Below are positions 28,028-37,611 of a stretch of 64,000 nt of DNA, piece by piece. Each line of letters begins with the position of its first letter. Positions within the stretch are counted from its first letter, which is position 1. The stretch is from contig CCKK01000001.1 of assembly GCA_001048675.1 (NCBI GenBank), positions 1-64,000 of the forward strand, given 5' to 3'. A program made the position numbers and the translations under genes. The stretch is from Vibrio diabolicus (GTDB taxonomy: Bacteria > Pseudomonadota > Gammaproteobacteria > Enterobacterales > Vibrionaceae). Below the pieces are notes generated by a model. That model saw only the letters and a list, made by a program, of their open reading frames with translations, was not told where the DNA came from and searched no databases.

Positions 28028-29035
28028 ATGGCTCAACAGAATAAGAAAACTCGCACGACATTGCAGGATGTCGCAGACCAAGTTGGCGTCACGAAGATGA
28101 CGGTTTCACGTTATATGCGTAACCCTGAATCGGTGGCAGAAAAGACTCGGGCCAAGATTGCGACTGCGATTGAAGAGATGGGATACATCGAAAACCGCGC
28201 CCCCGCTATGTTGTCAAAGTCGTCCAGTAAAGCCATTGGTATTTTACTGCCCTCATTGTCCAACCAAATTTTTGCTTCCTTTGTTCAGGGCATCGAGATG
28301 GTGACCAAAGCCAATGGCTATGAGACGCTTTTAGCGCATTTTAGCTACGATGAGCTTGAAGAAGAACGCAAGATCGCGTCATTACTCTCTTATCAGGTCG
28401 ATGGACTTATTCTAACTGAAAGCCATCACACGCCGCGTACATTGCAAATGATAAAAAATGCAGGGATCCCTGTAGTGGAAACCATGGAACTACCACCAAA
28501 GCCGATTGATATGGCGGTTGGGCTAGATCATGAAGATGCCTCGTACACGGCGGTTAAGCAGATGCTAGATTCAGGTAAGCGTACAATCGTTTATTTTGGG
28601 GCGCGTTTGGATACGCGAACCAAGCTGCGTATGCAAGGTTATGATCGCGCGATGACGGAAGCAGGGCTAGAGCCTAAGCACGTATTAACGGGTGATCACT
28701 CTAGCTTCTCTTTAGCGCATGATTTGCTTGAACGCGCGCTAGAAACTCACCCAACGCTTGATGGCGTATTCTGTACCAACGACGACATCGCGATAGGGAC
28801 CATGCTGAGCGCGCAACAACGTGGCATTGAAGTTCCGCAGCAGCTGGCGGTTGTGGGCTATAACGCGCTGGATATTGGTCAAACCATCAGCCCGAAACTG
28901 ACTAGCGTCGATACACCGCGTTTCAAAATCGGTGAAAAGAGCGCAGAGCTTTTGATCGCGCGTCTGAAAGGTGAAGCGCAAGAAGAAAAAGTGGTTGATA
29001 TGGGGTATCAAATTACCTCCGGAGAGAGTGTTTAA
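28028..29035 (+). CDS. gntR: Gluconate-utilisation repressor GntR (LacI family)
   Basis: A LacI-type repressor of 335 residues. HTH at residues 9-35 (TTLQDVADQVGVTKMTVSRYMRNP), hinge helix (AKIATAIEEMGYIENRAPAMLS), then the periplasmic-binding-protein-like core (SKAIGILLPSLSNQIFASFVQGIEM to VGYNALDIGQTISPKLTSVDTP). It is known to repress gluconate uptake and kinase genes until gluconate binds. ATG 28028 (MAQQNKKTRTTLQDV) is taken instead of an in-frame start at 27965 because the latter adds a hydrophobic run not found in the family and would include the operator. Its targets edd, gntK, permease and eda lie 2-7 kb downstream. Confidence 0.9.
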   Translation: MAQQNKKTRTTLQDVADQVGVTKMTVSRYMRNPESVAEKTRAKIATAIEEMGYIENRAPAMLSKSSSKAIGILLPSLSNQIFASFVQGIEMVTKANGYETLLAHFSYDELEEERKIASLLSYQVDGLILTESHHTPRTLQMIKNAGIPVVETMELPPKPIDMAVGLDHEDASYTAVKQMLDSGKRTIVYFGARLDTRTKLRMQGYDRAMTEAGLEPKHVLTGDHSSFSLAHDLLERALETHPTLDGVFCTNDDIAIGTMLSAQQRGIEVPQQLAVVGYNALDIGQTISPKLTSVDTPRFKIGEKSAELLIARLKGEAQEEKVVDMGYQITSGESV

Positions 29036-29090
29036 CTCGCAGTTAACCGCTCTCTGTATTCGCTCATCAATGGTATTGGCAGGTTAGGGT

Positions 29091-30026
29091 ATGGCACATC
29101 AGCTGGATGCATTGGATCTCAACTTAATGCGTTTATTAAAGGCCGTGGTGGAAAACCGCAGCATCAAGCTGGCCGCGATGCAGTTGGGCATTTCTCAACC
29201 GAGCGCCAGTCGCGGCGTGATGAAGCTCAAACAAGTGTTTGATGACCCGCTGTTTGTGCGTAAAGCGCATGGGGTTGAGCCGTCACCGATGGCGATACGT
29301 CTCGCCGCCGAGTTCGACAACATGATTGCACCACTGGAAAAAGTGGTGCAAGAGTTTGAAGTGTTCGACCCACTGCAATACCAAGGGCAGATCGCGATTG
29401 TGACCGACCCTTATTTGATGGATGAGCAAGGGCAGCGATTGCTAACTGGCTGTCATCGAGCCTTTCCCAAAGCGCACTTTGCCTTTTCCAGTTGGAACAG
29501 TTACTCGCACGATGAAATGTTAGAGGGCGAGCACGATTACTGCATTCTAGACCAAGAGACCGAGCTGTCGAAAGACATTTATATGCGTCCGTTGTTTGTT
29601 GAAAAACGGGTGATTTTGGCACGTAAAAACCACCCGACTTTGTCGAAAGTCAGCAATGATTGGGACACGGTGTCCAAACTGCCTCTGGTGTCTCTGCCTG
29701 CGCCCGCCTCGTATAAACCACTTTGTACCGTGGAGTCCGAATATCGTCGTATGGGCTATGAGCCAGTGGTGTTACTGAAATCCTACAATTTGCGCGTGGC
29801 GTGCCAAATGTTGCAAGAAACCGACGCGATTATGTATGCCAGCCAAAGCTCAGCAGTATTGATGCCGGAGCTGGACTCTTACGCGATGCCTTTGGTCAAC
29901 CGTGAGTTTAGCCAGTTTGTCGTCTCTGGCGGTTTCTTACAAACCAATCGCAACCATCCTTTGCACCGACACTTACATAAAGTGGTACGCCAAACCCTGA
30001 AGACGCCATTAATTTTCGCACAGTGA
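29091..30026 (+). CDS. LysR-family transcriptional regulator
   Basis: A 311-residue LysR protein with HTH at about residues 8-50 (DLNLMRLLKAVVENRSIKLAAMQLGISQPSASRGVMKLKQ) and a two-lobed effector domain (about 92-300). The ASRGVMKLK recognition region and the FVRKAHGVEPSPMA wing are of the LeuO/NodD side of the family rather than the CysB side. It is 55 bp after gntR and in the same direction, and lies before mdtJI. A link to the polyamine exporter is possible but not shown. Target and ligand unknown. Confidence 0.85.
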   Translation: MAHQLDALDLNLMRLLKAVVENRSIKLAAMQLGISQPSASRGVMKLKQVFDDPLFVRKAHGVEPSPMAIRLAAEFDNMIAPLEKVVQEFEVFDPLQYQGQIAIVTDPYLMDEQGQRLLTGCHRAFPKAHFAFSSWNSYSHDEMLEGEHDYCILDQETELSKDIYMRPLFVEKRVILARKNHPTLSKVSNDWDTVSKLPLVSLPAPASYKPLCTVESEYRRMGYEPVVLLKSYNLRVACQMLQETDAIMYASQSSAVLMPELDSYAMPLVNREFSQFVVSGGFLQTNRNHPLHRHLHKVVRQTLKTPLIFAQ

Positions 30027-30296
30027 TGACTGGTTATTGTATCGCGTCACCGAGATTCTCTGCATAAAATAACCATGAAGAAAATGTGTGATTACATAGA
30101 CAACTCGATCCTATAGATATTCAAAAATGAATATCTCAATTACCTGTCTCTTTTTCCTGCTCAGCGCTAACCTTAGCTCAAATAGTCAGGAGAAGTGGCT
30201 CATTTTTATCTTTTTAACTTTTTGAATGTCGATACAGATGCGTGACATTCACCATTCTCCGTTATGCAGTTTTTAATTTCTGATGGAGGATTCATC

Positions 30297-30701
30297 ATGC
30301 TAGTTGCACGTCTATTTTTATTGCTCGCCATCGTTGCCGAAGTAGCTGGCACCAGCACCATGTCTTTTATCGGACAAGGTCATGGATGGTTGGGCTACAT
30401 CGTGATGTACGTATTGATTGCGGTGTCGTACTACTTCCTCTCGATTGCAGCGAAAAAAATTTCTATCGGCGTGGCATACGCTGTCTGGGAAGGGTTGGGT
30501 ATCTCATTGATCACGGTCGTTTCAATCGTGTTGTTTGATTCTGACTTAAATACCCAAGAGCTGCTTGGTTTGATGTTAGCTGTCATCGGCATCGTTTGTG
30601 TGACTTTAGGGGAGTCACACGGTCAATCTAACACCAAGAAAAACTCCGATAAACTGGCAAAAGAACGTTCATTTTCTACAAGTGTAAGGTGTGAATCATG
30701 A
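30297..30701 (+). CDS. mdtJ: Spermidine exporter subunit MdtJ (SMR family)
   Basis: A small multidrug-resistance family protein of 134 residues with four TM helices. It has LFLLLAIVAEVAGTSTMSF (the conserved membrane Glu in AEVAGT), then LIAVSYYFLSIAAKKISIGVAYAVWEGLGI, which are strong MdtJ marks. MdtJ and MdtI form the spermidine exporter in E. coli. It has a longer polar C-tail (about 30 residues) than the E. coli protein. ATG 30297 follows GGAGGA and is chosen over 30264. The stop overlaps the mdtI start (ATGA), showing translational coupling. Confidence 0.88.
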   Translation: MLVARLFLLLAIVAEVAGTSTMSFIGQGHGWLGYIVMYVLIAVSYYFLSIAAKKISIGVAYAVWEGLGISLITVVSIVLFDSDLNTQELLGLMLAVIGIVCVTLGESHGQSNTKKNSDKLAKERSFSTSVRCES

Positions 30702-31027
30702 GTCAATTTTTTACGATGTCATTTGGATTTGTCGTGATGGCTGCCTTGGTCGACATTGTGGCGAACATGGCGCTCACACGTTCTCACGGCTTTAAATACA
30801 AAGGCTGGGGCATTACCGCGATTGTGTTGGTATTGACAGCATTCACGCTGTTGGCACAAGCGGTTAAAGAGATCGACTTAGCCATTGCTTATGCTTCTTG
30901 GGGCGCGATCGGTATCTTGGGTACCGCAGTAGGTGGTGCCTTGCTGTTTAAGCAGAAACTCAAGCCAATCGGCTGGTTTGGTATCTTTGTGGTGATTGCT
31001 GCAGTCGTGGTGATGAAGACGGCTTAA
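30698..31027 (+). CDS. mdtI: Spermidine exporter subunit MdtI (SMR family)
   Basis: 109 residues, the same length as E. coli MdtI. Four TM helices: FGFVVMAALVDIVANMAL, GWGITAIVLVLTAFTLLAQAV, DLAIAYASWGAIGILGTAVGG and WFGIFVVIAAVVVMK. An Asp (LVDIVAN) sits where most SMR proteins have Glu. QAVKEIDLAIAYASWGAIGI fits MdtI closely. It works with MdtJ in the inner membrane, exporting spermidine with the proton gradient. Confidence 0.9.
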   Translation: MSQFFTMSFGFVVMAALVDIVANMALTRSHGFKYKGWGITAIVLVLTAFTLLAQAVKEIDLAIAYASWGAIGILGTAVGGALLFKQKLKPIGWFGIFVVIAAVVVMKTA

Positions 31028-31058
31028 TCAAGCCGAACAAAAACAACGAAGACAAATA

Positions 31059-31092
31059 CAAAGAGCGGAGTATCAAACTCCGCTCTTTTTGT
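31059..31092. terminator. bidirectional terminator between mdtI and edd
   Basis: AAGAGCGGAG, loop TATCAAA, CTCCGCTCTTTTT between converging genes. Confidence 0.85.
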
Positions 31093-31102
31093 TTTTCTTG
31101 GC

Positions 31103-32899
31103 TTACACAATGAAGCTTGCGCCTTCTTCTGCGCTAGAGACGTTTTGGCGGATCACGCTAAACAAGCCTCGTCCCCATGTTTGTTGGGTAGATTCGGTAT
31201 CGAAATGAATCAACTCGCGACCAGTGGTATCGCTTAAGTTGTTCAGTTCGCCCGTTTGGCAATCCAGACGAATCAAATCACCGTTGCGCACCAAACCAAT
31301 CGCGCCACCACGAATGGCTTCTGGAGAAACATGAATCGCAGACGGAATTTTACCTGACGCGCCAGATAAACGACCGTCAGTAACCAACGCCACTTTAAAG
31401 CCCGCTTTTTGCACGTTACCTAAAATTGGCATCAGCTTGTGCAGTTCAGGCATGCCGTTTGCTGCTGGGCCGTTGTGTGTGACTACAACGATGCAATCTT
31501 TGTTCAGCTCACCACGTTTGTACGCGGCTTCCACTTCGTGTTGGCATTGGAATACGATCGCAGGTGCAACAATCACGCGTTGCTCTTCTTTCACCGCAGA
31601 CACTTTCACCACGGCTTTGCCCAAGTTGCCAGTCAATACGCGAGTGCCGCCAGTATTTTGGAAAGTGGCGTCTGGTTTGGCGATCACGTCACCGTCTTGG
31701 CTGCCTTGGCACGGTGTCCAAGTCAGTTGTCCATCGACAAGGCTCGGCAGCGTCATTTGGTCTTCAAATTTACCAAACACGGGTTTCACATCGCGATGCA
31801 AAAGTTCGGATTGGTTCAAGCGGTGCAATAACGCTGGCACGCCACCCGCGTCTTGGAACGCGTTCATATCGGCTGGGCCGTTCGGGTAAACGCGAGCTAA
31901 CAAAGGAACCACATCCGACAGATCGCTGATGTCTTGCCACGTGAGCAAGATGCCAGCAGCACGCGCCACGGCGATCATATGAATGGTGTGATTGGTGCTG
32001 CCGCCAGATGCAAGTAGAGCGATGATGCCGTTGACCAAGCTCTTTTCTGTGACCACCTCGGCCAGCGGACGGAAGTGTGCAGAACCCGCCGTCATTGAGG
32101 CGATTTTCAGAGCCGCGTGATCGGTTAACGCTTTACGCAGTTGGGTATGGGGATGAATGAATGCCGAACCTGGCAGCATCAAGCCCATGGCTTCGAACAC
32201 CAACTGGTTGGTGTTGGCGGTGCCGTAAAACGTACACGTACCCGCAGAGTGGTAAGCGCGACACTCCATATCCAGCAGAGCGTCTTTGCCGACTTCACCC
32301 GCTGCGTATTTTTGGCGTACGTCGACTTTCTCTTCGTTGCTGATGCCTGTTGCCATCAGACCCGCTGGTACAAACGCAGTCGGTAGGTGCGCGTAAGACA
32401 GCGCGCCCATAAGTTGCCCCGGGGCAATTTTGTCACAGATACCAAGCAGTAATGTGGCATCAAAGACATTGTGACTCAAAGACAACGCCGTTGATTGCGC
32501 AATTAAGTCACGCGAAAACAGCGACATATCCATGCCTGCTTGACCTTGAGTCACCCCATCGCACATCGCTGGCACACAACCTGCGACTTGCGCTGTATGG
32601 CCGTAGTCCGCCAGTACTTGTTTGATTTGCGCTGGATAGTCTTGGTACGGCTGGTGGGCGCTCAACATGTCGTTGTAGGCGCTGATCAGCGCGACATTGG
32701 CATGAGTAAAATCGAGAATATTTTTCTTTTCAGAAGAGCAAGAAGCGGCGACTGCATGGGCTAAGTTACCACAAGATAAACCAACACGGCCTTTGCCAGC
32801 TTCGGCTTGCACTTCGGTGCGAGCAAGAAACGCAGCGCGCGCTTCACGGCTGCGCTCGGTCAAACGTTGTGTGACCTCAAGAACAACAGAGTGAGTCAT
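31103..32899 (-). CDS. edd: Phosphogluconate dehydratase (Entner-Doudoroff)
   Basis: 598 residues, the size of E. coli Edd (603). It turns 6-phosphogluconate into 2-keto-3-deoxy-6-phosphogluconate. It belongs to the IlvD/Edd family of Fe-S dehydratases. Cluster Cys are probably in [11 protein letters not shown] (no), [13 protein letters not shown] and [28 protein letters not shown] and [22 protein letters not shown] are the other family blocks. It lies behind gntK with a 1-nt overlap (TAATG), so both are made from one transcript. It is expected to be induced by gluconate through GntR. Confidence 0.95.
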   Translation of the reverse strand: MTHSVVLEVTQRLTERSREARAAFLARTEVQAEAGKGRVGLSCGNLAHAVAASCSSEKKNILDFTHANVALISAYNDMLSAHQPYQDYPAQIKQVLADYGHTAQVAGCVPAMCDGVTQGQAGMDMSLFSRDLIAQSTALSLSHNVFDATLLLGICDKIAPGQLMGALSYAHLPTAFVPAGLMATGISNEEKVDVRQKYAAGEVGKDALLDMECRAYHSAGTCTFYGTANTNQLVFEAMGLMLPGSAFIHPHTQLRKALTDHAALKIASMTAGSAHFRPLAEVVTEKSLVNGIIALLASGGSTNHTIHMIAVARAAGILLTWQDISDLSDVVPLLARVYPNGPADMNAFQDAGGVPALLHRLNQSELLHRDVKPVFGKFEDQMTLPSLVDGQLTWTPCQGSQDGDVIAKPDATFQNTGGTRVLTGNLGKAVVKVSAVKEEQRVIVAPAIVFQCQHEVEAAYKRGELNKDCIVVVTHNGPAANGMPELHKLMPILGNVQKAGFKVALVTDGRLSGASGKIPSAIHVSPEAIRGGAIGLVRNGDLIRLDCQTGELNNLSDTTGRELIHFDTESTQQTWGRGLFSVIRQNVSSAEEGASFIV

Positions 32900-33423
32900 T
32901 ACGCCACCTCGATCGCTTGCATTTTGATTAGCTCAGCGGCAGAGCGTTCCACCACGTCGCTGATGTCTCCGTCGATACTGACGATCAGAGTTTGAGGCTC
33001 GTTGTCTGGGCGCTCTAGCGTCTCGAATTGGCTCTTCACCATGTTTTCTTTCATGAAGTGGCCTTTGCGCATACGCATGCGATTAAGGATCAACTCCATA
33101 TCGCCATCAAGGAACAGGAAGGTCACGTTGTCGTTGCCTTCGCGGATCTGATCGCGGTAAATCTTTTTCAGTGCTGAACAGACAATAATGCCGTGTTCGT
33201 TTTTGCTTTCTAGGCTGTACGCCGCATCACGAATGCGTTCTAGCCATGGCTTGCGATCATCATCGTTCAGAGGCTGGCCCGATGCCATTTTCTGAATGTT
33301 CGCTCGTGGATGAAGATCATCACCATCAATGAATTTACGCCCTAGCTTTTTCGCTAGATGCTCACCAATTGTGCTTTTACCACTAGCACAAACGCCCATA
33401 ACGATGACACTACTACCAGCCAT
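32899..33423 (-). CDS. gntK: Gluconokinase
   Basis: A P-loop gluconate kinase of 174 residues, making 6-phosphogluconate for Edd. Walker A is GVCASGKSTIG (about residues 10-20). The DGDDLHP segment (about 35-41) binds substrate, and KPWLERI and VVCSALKKIYRDQIR follow. The lid segment is RKGHFMKENMVKSQFETLE. It is first in the gntK-edd operon. Two GntR operators lie 76-105 bp upstream, in the gap shared with the divergent permease gene. Confidence 0.93.
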   Translation of the reverse strand: MAGSSVIVMGVCASGKSTIGEHLAKKLGRKFIDGDDLHPRANIQKMASGQPLNDDDRKPWLERIRDAAYSLESKNEHGIIVCSALKKIYRDQIREGNDNVTFLFLDGDMELILNRMRMRKGHFMKENMVKSQFETLERPDNEPQTLIVSIDGDISDVVERSAAELIKMQAIEVA

Positions 33424-33498
33424 AACTTATCCTCATAACCAAATTTGCGCGTGATCTCAATTTTTGAATTCACTTTAAAATATGGGTTTATCTTATTC

Positions 33499-33528
33499 AT
33501 GTTATCGGTAACATGTTACCGGTAACTG
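33499..33528. promoter_or_regulatory. two overlapping GntR operators between gntK and the gluconate permease gene
   Basis: ATGTTATCGGTAACAT (33499-33514) and ATGTTACCGGTAACTG (33513-33528) overlap by two bases. Both fit ATGTTA-N4-TAACAT, the known GntR box. They lie in the gap between the divergent gntK and permease genes, so one repressor can control both. The half sites match those before gntR at 27991. Confidence 0.82.
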
Positions 33529-33576
33529 AAATAAATGTGAACCATAACACAAACAATAATTCTTAAAGGTGAACCT

Positions 33577-34953
33577 ATGGAGCAATTAACCCAAGCCCCA
33601 GATCCTACGTTCCTACTGACGATTGCAGGCCTTGCCATTGCAGCGTTACTCGTTCTGATCATTAAACTGAAAGTCCATGCTTTTGCTTCCCTTACTATGG
33701 TGAGTTTAGGCACAGCAATCGCCACTGGCGTTCCTTCTGAGAAAGTCGTATCGACCATGATGGGCGGCTTCGGCGGCACACTGGCTTCCGTGGCATTACT
33801 GGTTGGTCTTGGTGCGATGATCGGTAAAATTCTTGAAGTGACTGGCGGTGCGAAAGTGCTGGCAGACACTTTGATTGGTCGCTTTGGTAAAGAGCGCGCA
33901 CCATTTGCTTTGGGCGTCGCTTCATTACTGTTTGGCTTCCCAATCTTCTTCGATGCAGGCCTTGTAGTGATGATGCCAATCATCCTAAGTGTGGCGGCTC
34001 GTTTTGGTGGATCACCAATTAAATACGCGTTGCCTGCTGCCGGTGCTTTTGCGGTTATGCACGCGTTTGTTCCACCACACCCAGGTCCGGTTGCAGCGGC
34101 AGAATTCCTTGGCGCAAACATCGGTCTGCTATTGGTGGTGGGTATCCTGGTTGCCATTCCAACTTGGTACCTTGGCGCTTACCTATTTGGTTTGTATGCG
34201 GGCAAAAAATTCGATATCCCACTATCTAAAGCCTTCTTTAATGGCGAAGCAATGGTGGATGAGCGCAACGCACCAAAATTTGGCACGGTTATGACCATCC
34301 TTGTGCTGCCAGTCCTGCTAATCTGTTTGGATACGGTATTGAACACACTGGCGGTTGCGGGTGTGATTGATGGCAAAACGGCACTGGTTGAGTTCCTACG
34401 TATGCTAGGTAAAACCCCAGTTGCGTTGCTGATTACTTTGATTGTCTGTTTGGCTGTGTTTGCCAAAGACTACGGCATGGCAAAACTAGAAAAATTATGT
34501 GGTGAGTCATTGGCTCCAATCTGTGGTGTTATCCTAGTAACGGGCGCAGGTGGCATGTTTGGCGGCGTACTGCGCTCAAGTGGTATCGGTGATGCACTGG
34601 CTGACGTTCTTACAGACACAGGTATGCCTGTGATTGTGGCGGCGTTTGTGATTTCAACCTGTCTGCGTGTTGCTCAAGGCTCGGCAACCGTAGCGCTAAC
34701 CACTACGGCGGCTCTTATCGCGCCAGTTGTGGCTGCATCAACAGGTTTGAGTGAACTAGACCTTTGCTTTATCGTAATCGCGATTGCGGGTGGTGCAACG
34801 GTACTGTCTCACTTCAATGACTCTGGTTTCTGGTTGGTCTCTCGTCTGCTTGAGATGGATGAGAAAACCACATTAAAAACTTGGACGGTAATGGAAACGT
34901 TACTTGGCGGTATCGCGTTTATTATCGTCGCAACATTAAGCTTTATTCTTTAG
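33577..34953 (+). CDS. Gluconate:H+ symporter (GntP family)
   Basis: A permease of 458 residues with about 12-14 hydrophobic segments. Family marks: FGGTLASVALLVGLGAMIGKILEVTGGA near 65-90, FGFPIFFDAGLVVMMPI near 115, AVMHAFVPPHPGPVAAAEFLGAN (HPGP, about 155) and RVAQGSATVALTTTAALIAPV (about 365). It imports gluconate for GntK. Among paralogues it is closest in style to GntU/GntP, but the exact paralogue cannot be fixed, so no symbol is given. It starts 48 bp after the GntR sites and is followed after 9 bp by eda. Confidence 0.92.
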   Translation: MEQLTQAPDPTFLLTIAGLAIAALLVLIIKLKVHAFASLTMVSLGTAIATGVPSEKVVSTMMGGFGGTLASVALLVGLGAMIGKILEVTGGAKVLADTLIGRFGKERAPFALGVASLLFGFPIFFDAGLVVMMPIILSVAARFGGSPIKYALPAAGAFAVMHAFVPPHPGPVAAAEFLGANIGLLLVVGILVAIPTWYLGAYLFGLYAGKKFDIPLSKAFFNGEAMVDERNAPKFGTVMTILVLPVLLICLDTVLNTLAVAGVIDGKTALVEFLRMLGKTPVALLITLIVCLAVFAKDYGMAKLEKLCGESLAPICGVILVTGAGGMFGGVLRSSGIGDALADVLTDTGMPVIVAAFVISTCLRVAQGSATVALTTTAALIAPVVAASTGLSELDLCFIVIAIAGGATVLSHFNDSGFWLVSRLLEMDEKTTLKTWTVMETLLGGIAFIIVATLSFIL

Positions 34954-34962
34954 AGGTTCCCC

Positions 34963-35574
34963 ATGACAACACTTGAACAACGATTAAGAGAAATCAAAAT
35001 CGTCCCAGTTATCGCAATCAACGACGTAGCACACGCTCTGCCACTGGCAAAAGTGTTGGTAGAAAACGGTTTACCATGTGCGGAAGTGACATTCCGCACC
35101 GAAGCGGCGGCGGAGTCGATTCGCATCATGCGTGAAGCGTACCCAGAACTGTTGATTGGCGCGGGCACCGTTCTGACCACAGAACAAGTGGATATCGCAA
35201 TCGAAGCGGGCGTGGACTTTATCGTTAGCCCAGGCTTCAACCCAACCACAGTGAAATACTGTCAGCAACGTGGCGTGACTATCGTACCGGGTGTAAACAA
35301 CCCAAGCTTGGTTGAGCAAGCGATGGAAATGGGTCTGCGTACGTTGAAGTTCTTCCCTGCTGAGCCATCAGGCGGCGTAAGCATGCTGAAAGCACTCACG
35401 GCGGTTTACCCAGTGGAATTCATGCCAACCGGTGGCGTAAGCCCGTCTAACGTGGAAGATTACCTAGCGTTGAAATCGGTTGTGGCTTGTGGCGGTACGT
35501 GGATGGTGCCAACCGCAATGATGGACAACGGCGATTGGGAAGGCATTGCTGAATTGGTTCGCGCAGTTAAGTAA
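34963..35574 (+). CDS. eda: KDPG aldolase (Entner-Doudoroff)
   Basis: 203 residues. It cuts 2-keto-3-deoxy-6-phosphogluconate to pyruvate and glyceraldehyde 3-phosphate. The Schiff-base Lys is in TLKFFPAEPSGG (about residue 130), the catalytic Glu is in LPCAEVTFRTEAA (about 43), and GAGTVLTTEQV plus FIVSPGFNP are also family blocks. It is co-transcribed with the permease (9 bp gap) under the GntR operators. Together with edd and gntK it completes gluconate breakdown through this pathway. Confidence 0.95.
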   Translation: MTTLEQRLREIKIVPVIAINDVAHALPLAKVLVENGLPCAEVTFRTEAAAESIRIMREAYPELLIGAGTVLTTEQVDIAIEAGVDFIVSPGFNPTTVKYCQQRGVTIVPGVNNPSLVEQAMEMGLRTLKFFPAEPSGGVSMLKALTAVYPVEFMPTGGVSPSNVEDYLALKSVVACGGTWMVPTAMMDNGDWEGIAELVRAVK

Positions 35575-35624
35575 AACGCACAAACGGCTCCGAAATCCCC
35601 CCGAACGTTAGAAAACGTGATACG

Positions 35625-35661
35625 AAAAAGGGTCATCAAGTTACTTGATGACCCTTTTTCT
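35625..35661. terminator. bidirectional terminator after eda
   Basis: AAAAAGGGTCATCAAGT, loop T, ACTTGATGACCCTTTTT: a very long stem between the converging eda and purine phosphorylase genes. Confidence 0.88.
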
Positions 35662-35679
35662 TTTTGGAATGAAACGGCT

Positions 35680-36504
35680 TTAGAAGTGATGCTTCATAAA
35701 GCGCTTAATAAAGCGAATGAAATCTGCTTCGGCTAGCTTCGCGCACTTCAATGTTTGGGCGTGAGACAATTCTACATCTCCCAAGCCTTCTGCCATGTTG
35801 GTGATCGCACACACTGCCAATACGGGTAAGCCGCAATGCGCCGCAGAAATCACTTCTGGCACGACCGACATGCCCACTACATCACCACCGATGATTTGCA
35901 TCATGCGGATTTCGGCTGCGGTCTCAAAGTTGGGGCCTGTGTAAGAGACAAACACGCCTTCATTCAGGTGAATACCATTGGCTTTGCCGACTTCAAACGC
36001 TTCTGCGCGTAGGTCTTTGTCGTACGCATTGGCGAGGCTGAAGAACCTCGGGCCGTACTCTTCATCATTCGGACCGATCATTGGCGATTCAGGCATGGTG
36101 TTGATGTGGTCATGAAATACCACCAGAGAACCGACATCAATACGCTCAGGGCGAAGTGAACCTGCCGCGTTGGTGACGAGCAAAAACTCACAGCCCAGCT
36201 TTTTAAAGGTGCGCACGGGCGTGGTCATGACCTTCATTGAGCCGTGTTCGTAGTAGTGACCGCGACCTTTCATGCACACTACGTCTACGCCGCCCATGGT
36301 ACCAAGCACCAACTCACCAGAATGACCTTGCACGGTGCTAACCGGAAAGCCTTCGAGCTCTTCGTATGGAATGACCACTTTGTCTTGTAGTTCGTCTGCC
36401 AATACGCCTAAGCCAGAGCCTAAAATAAACGCCGCTTTAGGTTGGAAGTTTGGTTTGCGTTCGCGAATGGTTTGTAGCGCGCCGATTACTGGATCGTGAT
36501 TCAT
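35680..36504 (-). CDS. xapA: Purine nucleoside phosphorylase (XapA/PunA type)
   Basis: 274 residues, a trimeric-type purine nucleoside phosphorylase that splits (deoxy)nucleosides such as inosine, guanosine and xanthosine with phosphate. Family motifs: FILGSGLGVLADEL, HSGELVLG, MKGRGHYYEHGSM, VTNAAGSL, the Glu/Met nucleoside pocket FETAAEIRMM and GMSVVPEVISAAHCGLPVLA. AGAAGG 8 nt upstream and the homologous N-terminus select ATG 36504 (MNHDPVIGAL) over an in-frame start at 36585 that adds 27 unlikely residues. It is divergent from a LysR regulator that may control it. Confidence 0.9.
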   Translation of the reverse strand: MNHDPVIGALQTIRERKPNFQPKAAFILGSGLGVLADELQDKVVIPYEELEGFPVSTVQGHSGELVLGTMGGVDVVCMKGRGHYYEHGSMKVMTTPVRTFKKLGCEFLLVTNAAGSLRPERIDVGSLVVFHDHINTMPESPMIGPNDEEYGPRFFSLANAYDKDLRAEAFEVGKANGIHLNEGVFVSYTGPNFETAAEIRMMQIIGGDVVGMSVVPEVISAAHCGLPVLAVCAITNMAEGLGDVELSHAQTLKCAKLAEADFIRFIKRFMKHHF

Positions 36505-36625
36505 GTTAGTCACCTTCTGGTTGTGTGTTGATTCCATTGTGTGACTTTCTGCGCTGGTTATCTTTGCTTTATTCGCTACTATCATCCTTAAAAAGAGGAT
36601 GATGAAACTCGCTAGGACCTAATGC

Positions 36626-37531
36626 ATGAAGTCAGAACCATTTGAGCGCGTGACGCTGAAGATGCTGCGTTACTTTTACGAGGTCGCACAAACCAAGCAT
36701 TTCACTAAGGCGGCCGAGAACCTCAATATCACCAATTCGCCGTTGAGCAATCGCATCAAAGAGTTGGAAGAGGTGCTTAACGTCAAACTGTTTGAGCGTG
36801 ATTCAAGAAACGTCATGCTGACGGAGGCCGGGCGATTGTTGGAGTCCAAATGCCAACTGATTTTTCAGACCTTGGATGTCTCGCTCAATCAAGTGCAGCA
36901 AGTGGGTTTGAACCAGAGAAATATCTTGCGAGTTGGTGTGGTAAGTAGTGCATTTTGGGGCGGATTTGATCGTCTGTTACAGCGCTTCCATGCTGAGCAT
37001 GACACTTATCACGCCGACATTTTTGACCTCAACCCAGAGACGCAAAAGAAACATCTGAGCGAGAAGAAAATCGATGTAGGCATTGTTCGTTTTGCCGATG
37101 CACTCAACATTTATCCGTATCAGTCGGTATCTTTGGGCAAAGATGTGTTTGTGGTGGCGGTGTCGGAGCAACATGAGTTAGCCAGCAAATCTTTGCTGCG
37201 GCTCCAAGATTTAAAGACGTGTGAGTTTGCGTTTATGAGCTTGGCGAATTCTGCCTCGGCAAACTTCATCATCAATGCCTGTCTGCAAGAAGGCTTTTCA
37301 CCCCATATTGGCAAACAAGTGGTGGAGCCAAGCACCTTGATGGCGTATGTAGCAAACAGCAATACCGTGACGTTGGTGCCGTCGACGTTTTCTCAGCATC
37401 ATTGGCATGGGATTCGTTTTATCAAGCTGAAAGAATCACTGCGTGCAGACTTATGCCTGATTCATGACGGTAAGCAGGAGAGTGCTATCAAAGCCGAGTT
37501 TATTCGCACGTTATTGGAGAATGCGAGTTAA
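36626..37531 (+). CDS. LysR-family regulator next to the purine phosphorylase gene
   Basis: 301 residues. HTH at about 9-45 (TLKMLRYFYEVAQTKHFTKAAENLNITNSPLSNRIKELEEVLNVKLFERD), then an effector-binding domain. It is divergent from the purine nucleoside phosphorylase gene, so it is a likely local regulator (XapR is the analogous protein beside xapA in E. coli). The sequence is not close enough for me to name it. ATG 36626 follows AGGA. A terminator closes it. Confidence 0.85.
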   Translation: MKSEPFERVTLKMLRYFYEVAQTKHFTKAAENLNITNSPLSNRIKELEEVLNVKLFERDSRNVMLTEAGRLLESKCQLIFQTLDVSLNQVQQVGLNQRNILRVGVVSSAFWGGFDRLLQRFHAEHDTYHADIFDLNPETQKKHLSEKKIDVGIVRFADALNIYPYQSVSLGKDVFVVAVSEQHELASKSLLRLQDLKTCEFAFMSLANSASANFIINACLQEGFSPHIGKQVVEPSTLMAYVANSNTVTLVPSTFSQHHWHGIRFIKLKESLRADLCLIHDGKQESAIKAEFIRTLLENAS

Positions 37532-37542
37532 GCATGGGCAAA

Positions 37543-37573
37543 CAAAAAAGGTCACCCTAAGGTGACCTTTTCG
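37543..37573. terminator. bidirectional terminator between the LysR gene and gor
   Basis: AAAAAAGGTCACC, loop CTAA, GGTGACCTTTTCG between converging genes. Confidence 0.82.
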
Positions 37574-37611
37574 AATGATTCGCTGAAATTAGCAATGCGA
37601 TTAGCGCGCAA

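Noticed and set aside
31437..32386. Plus-strand frames opposite edd
   Set aside because: Antisense shadows of a highly conserved gene.
33516..34157. 213-codon minus-strand frame opposite the gluconate permease gene
   Set aside because: Length comes from codon bias of the real permease frame. It would cover the GntR operators and has Ala/Pro/Thr-rich low-complexity text.
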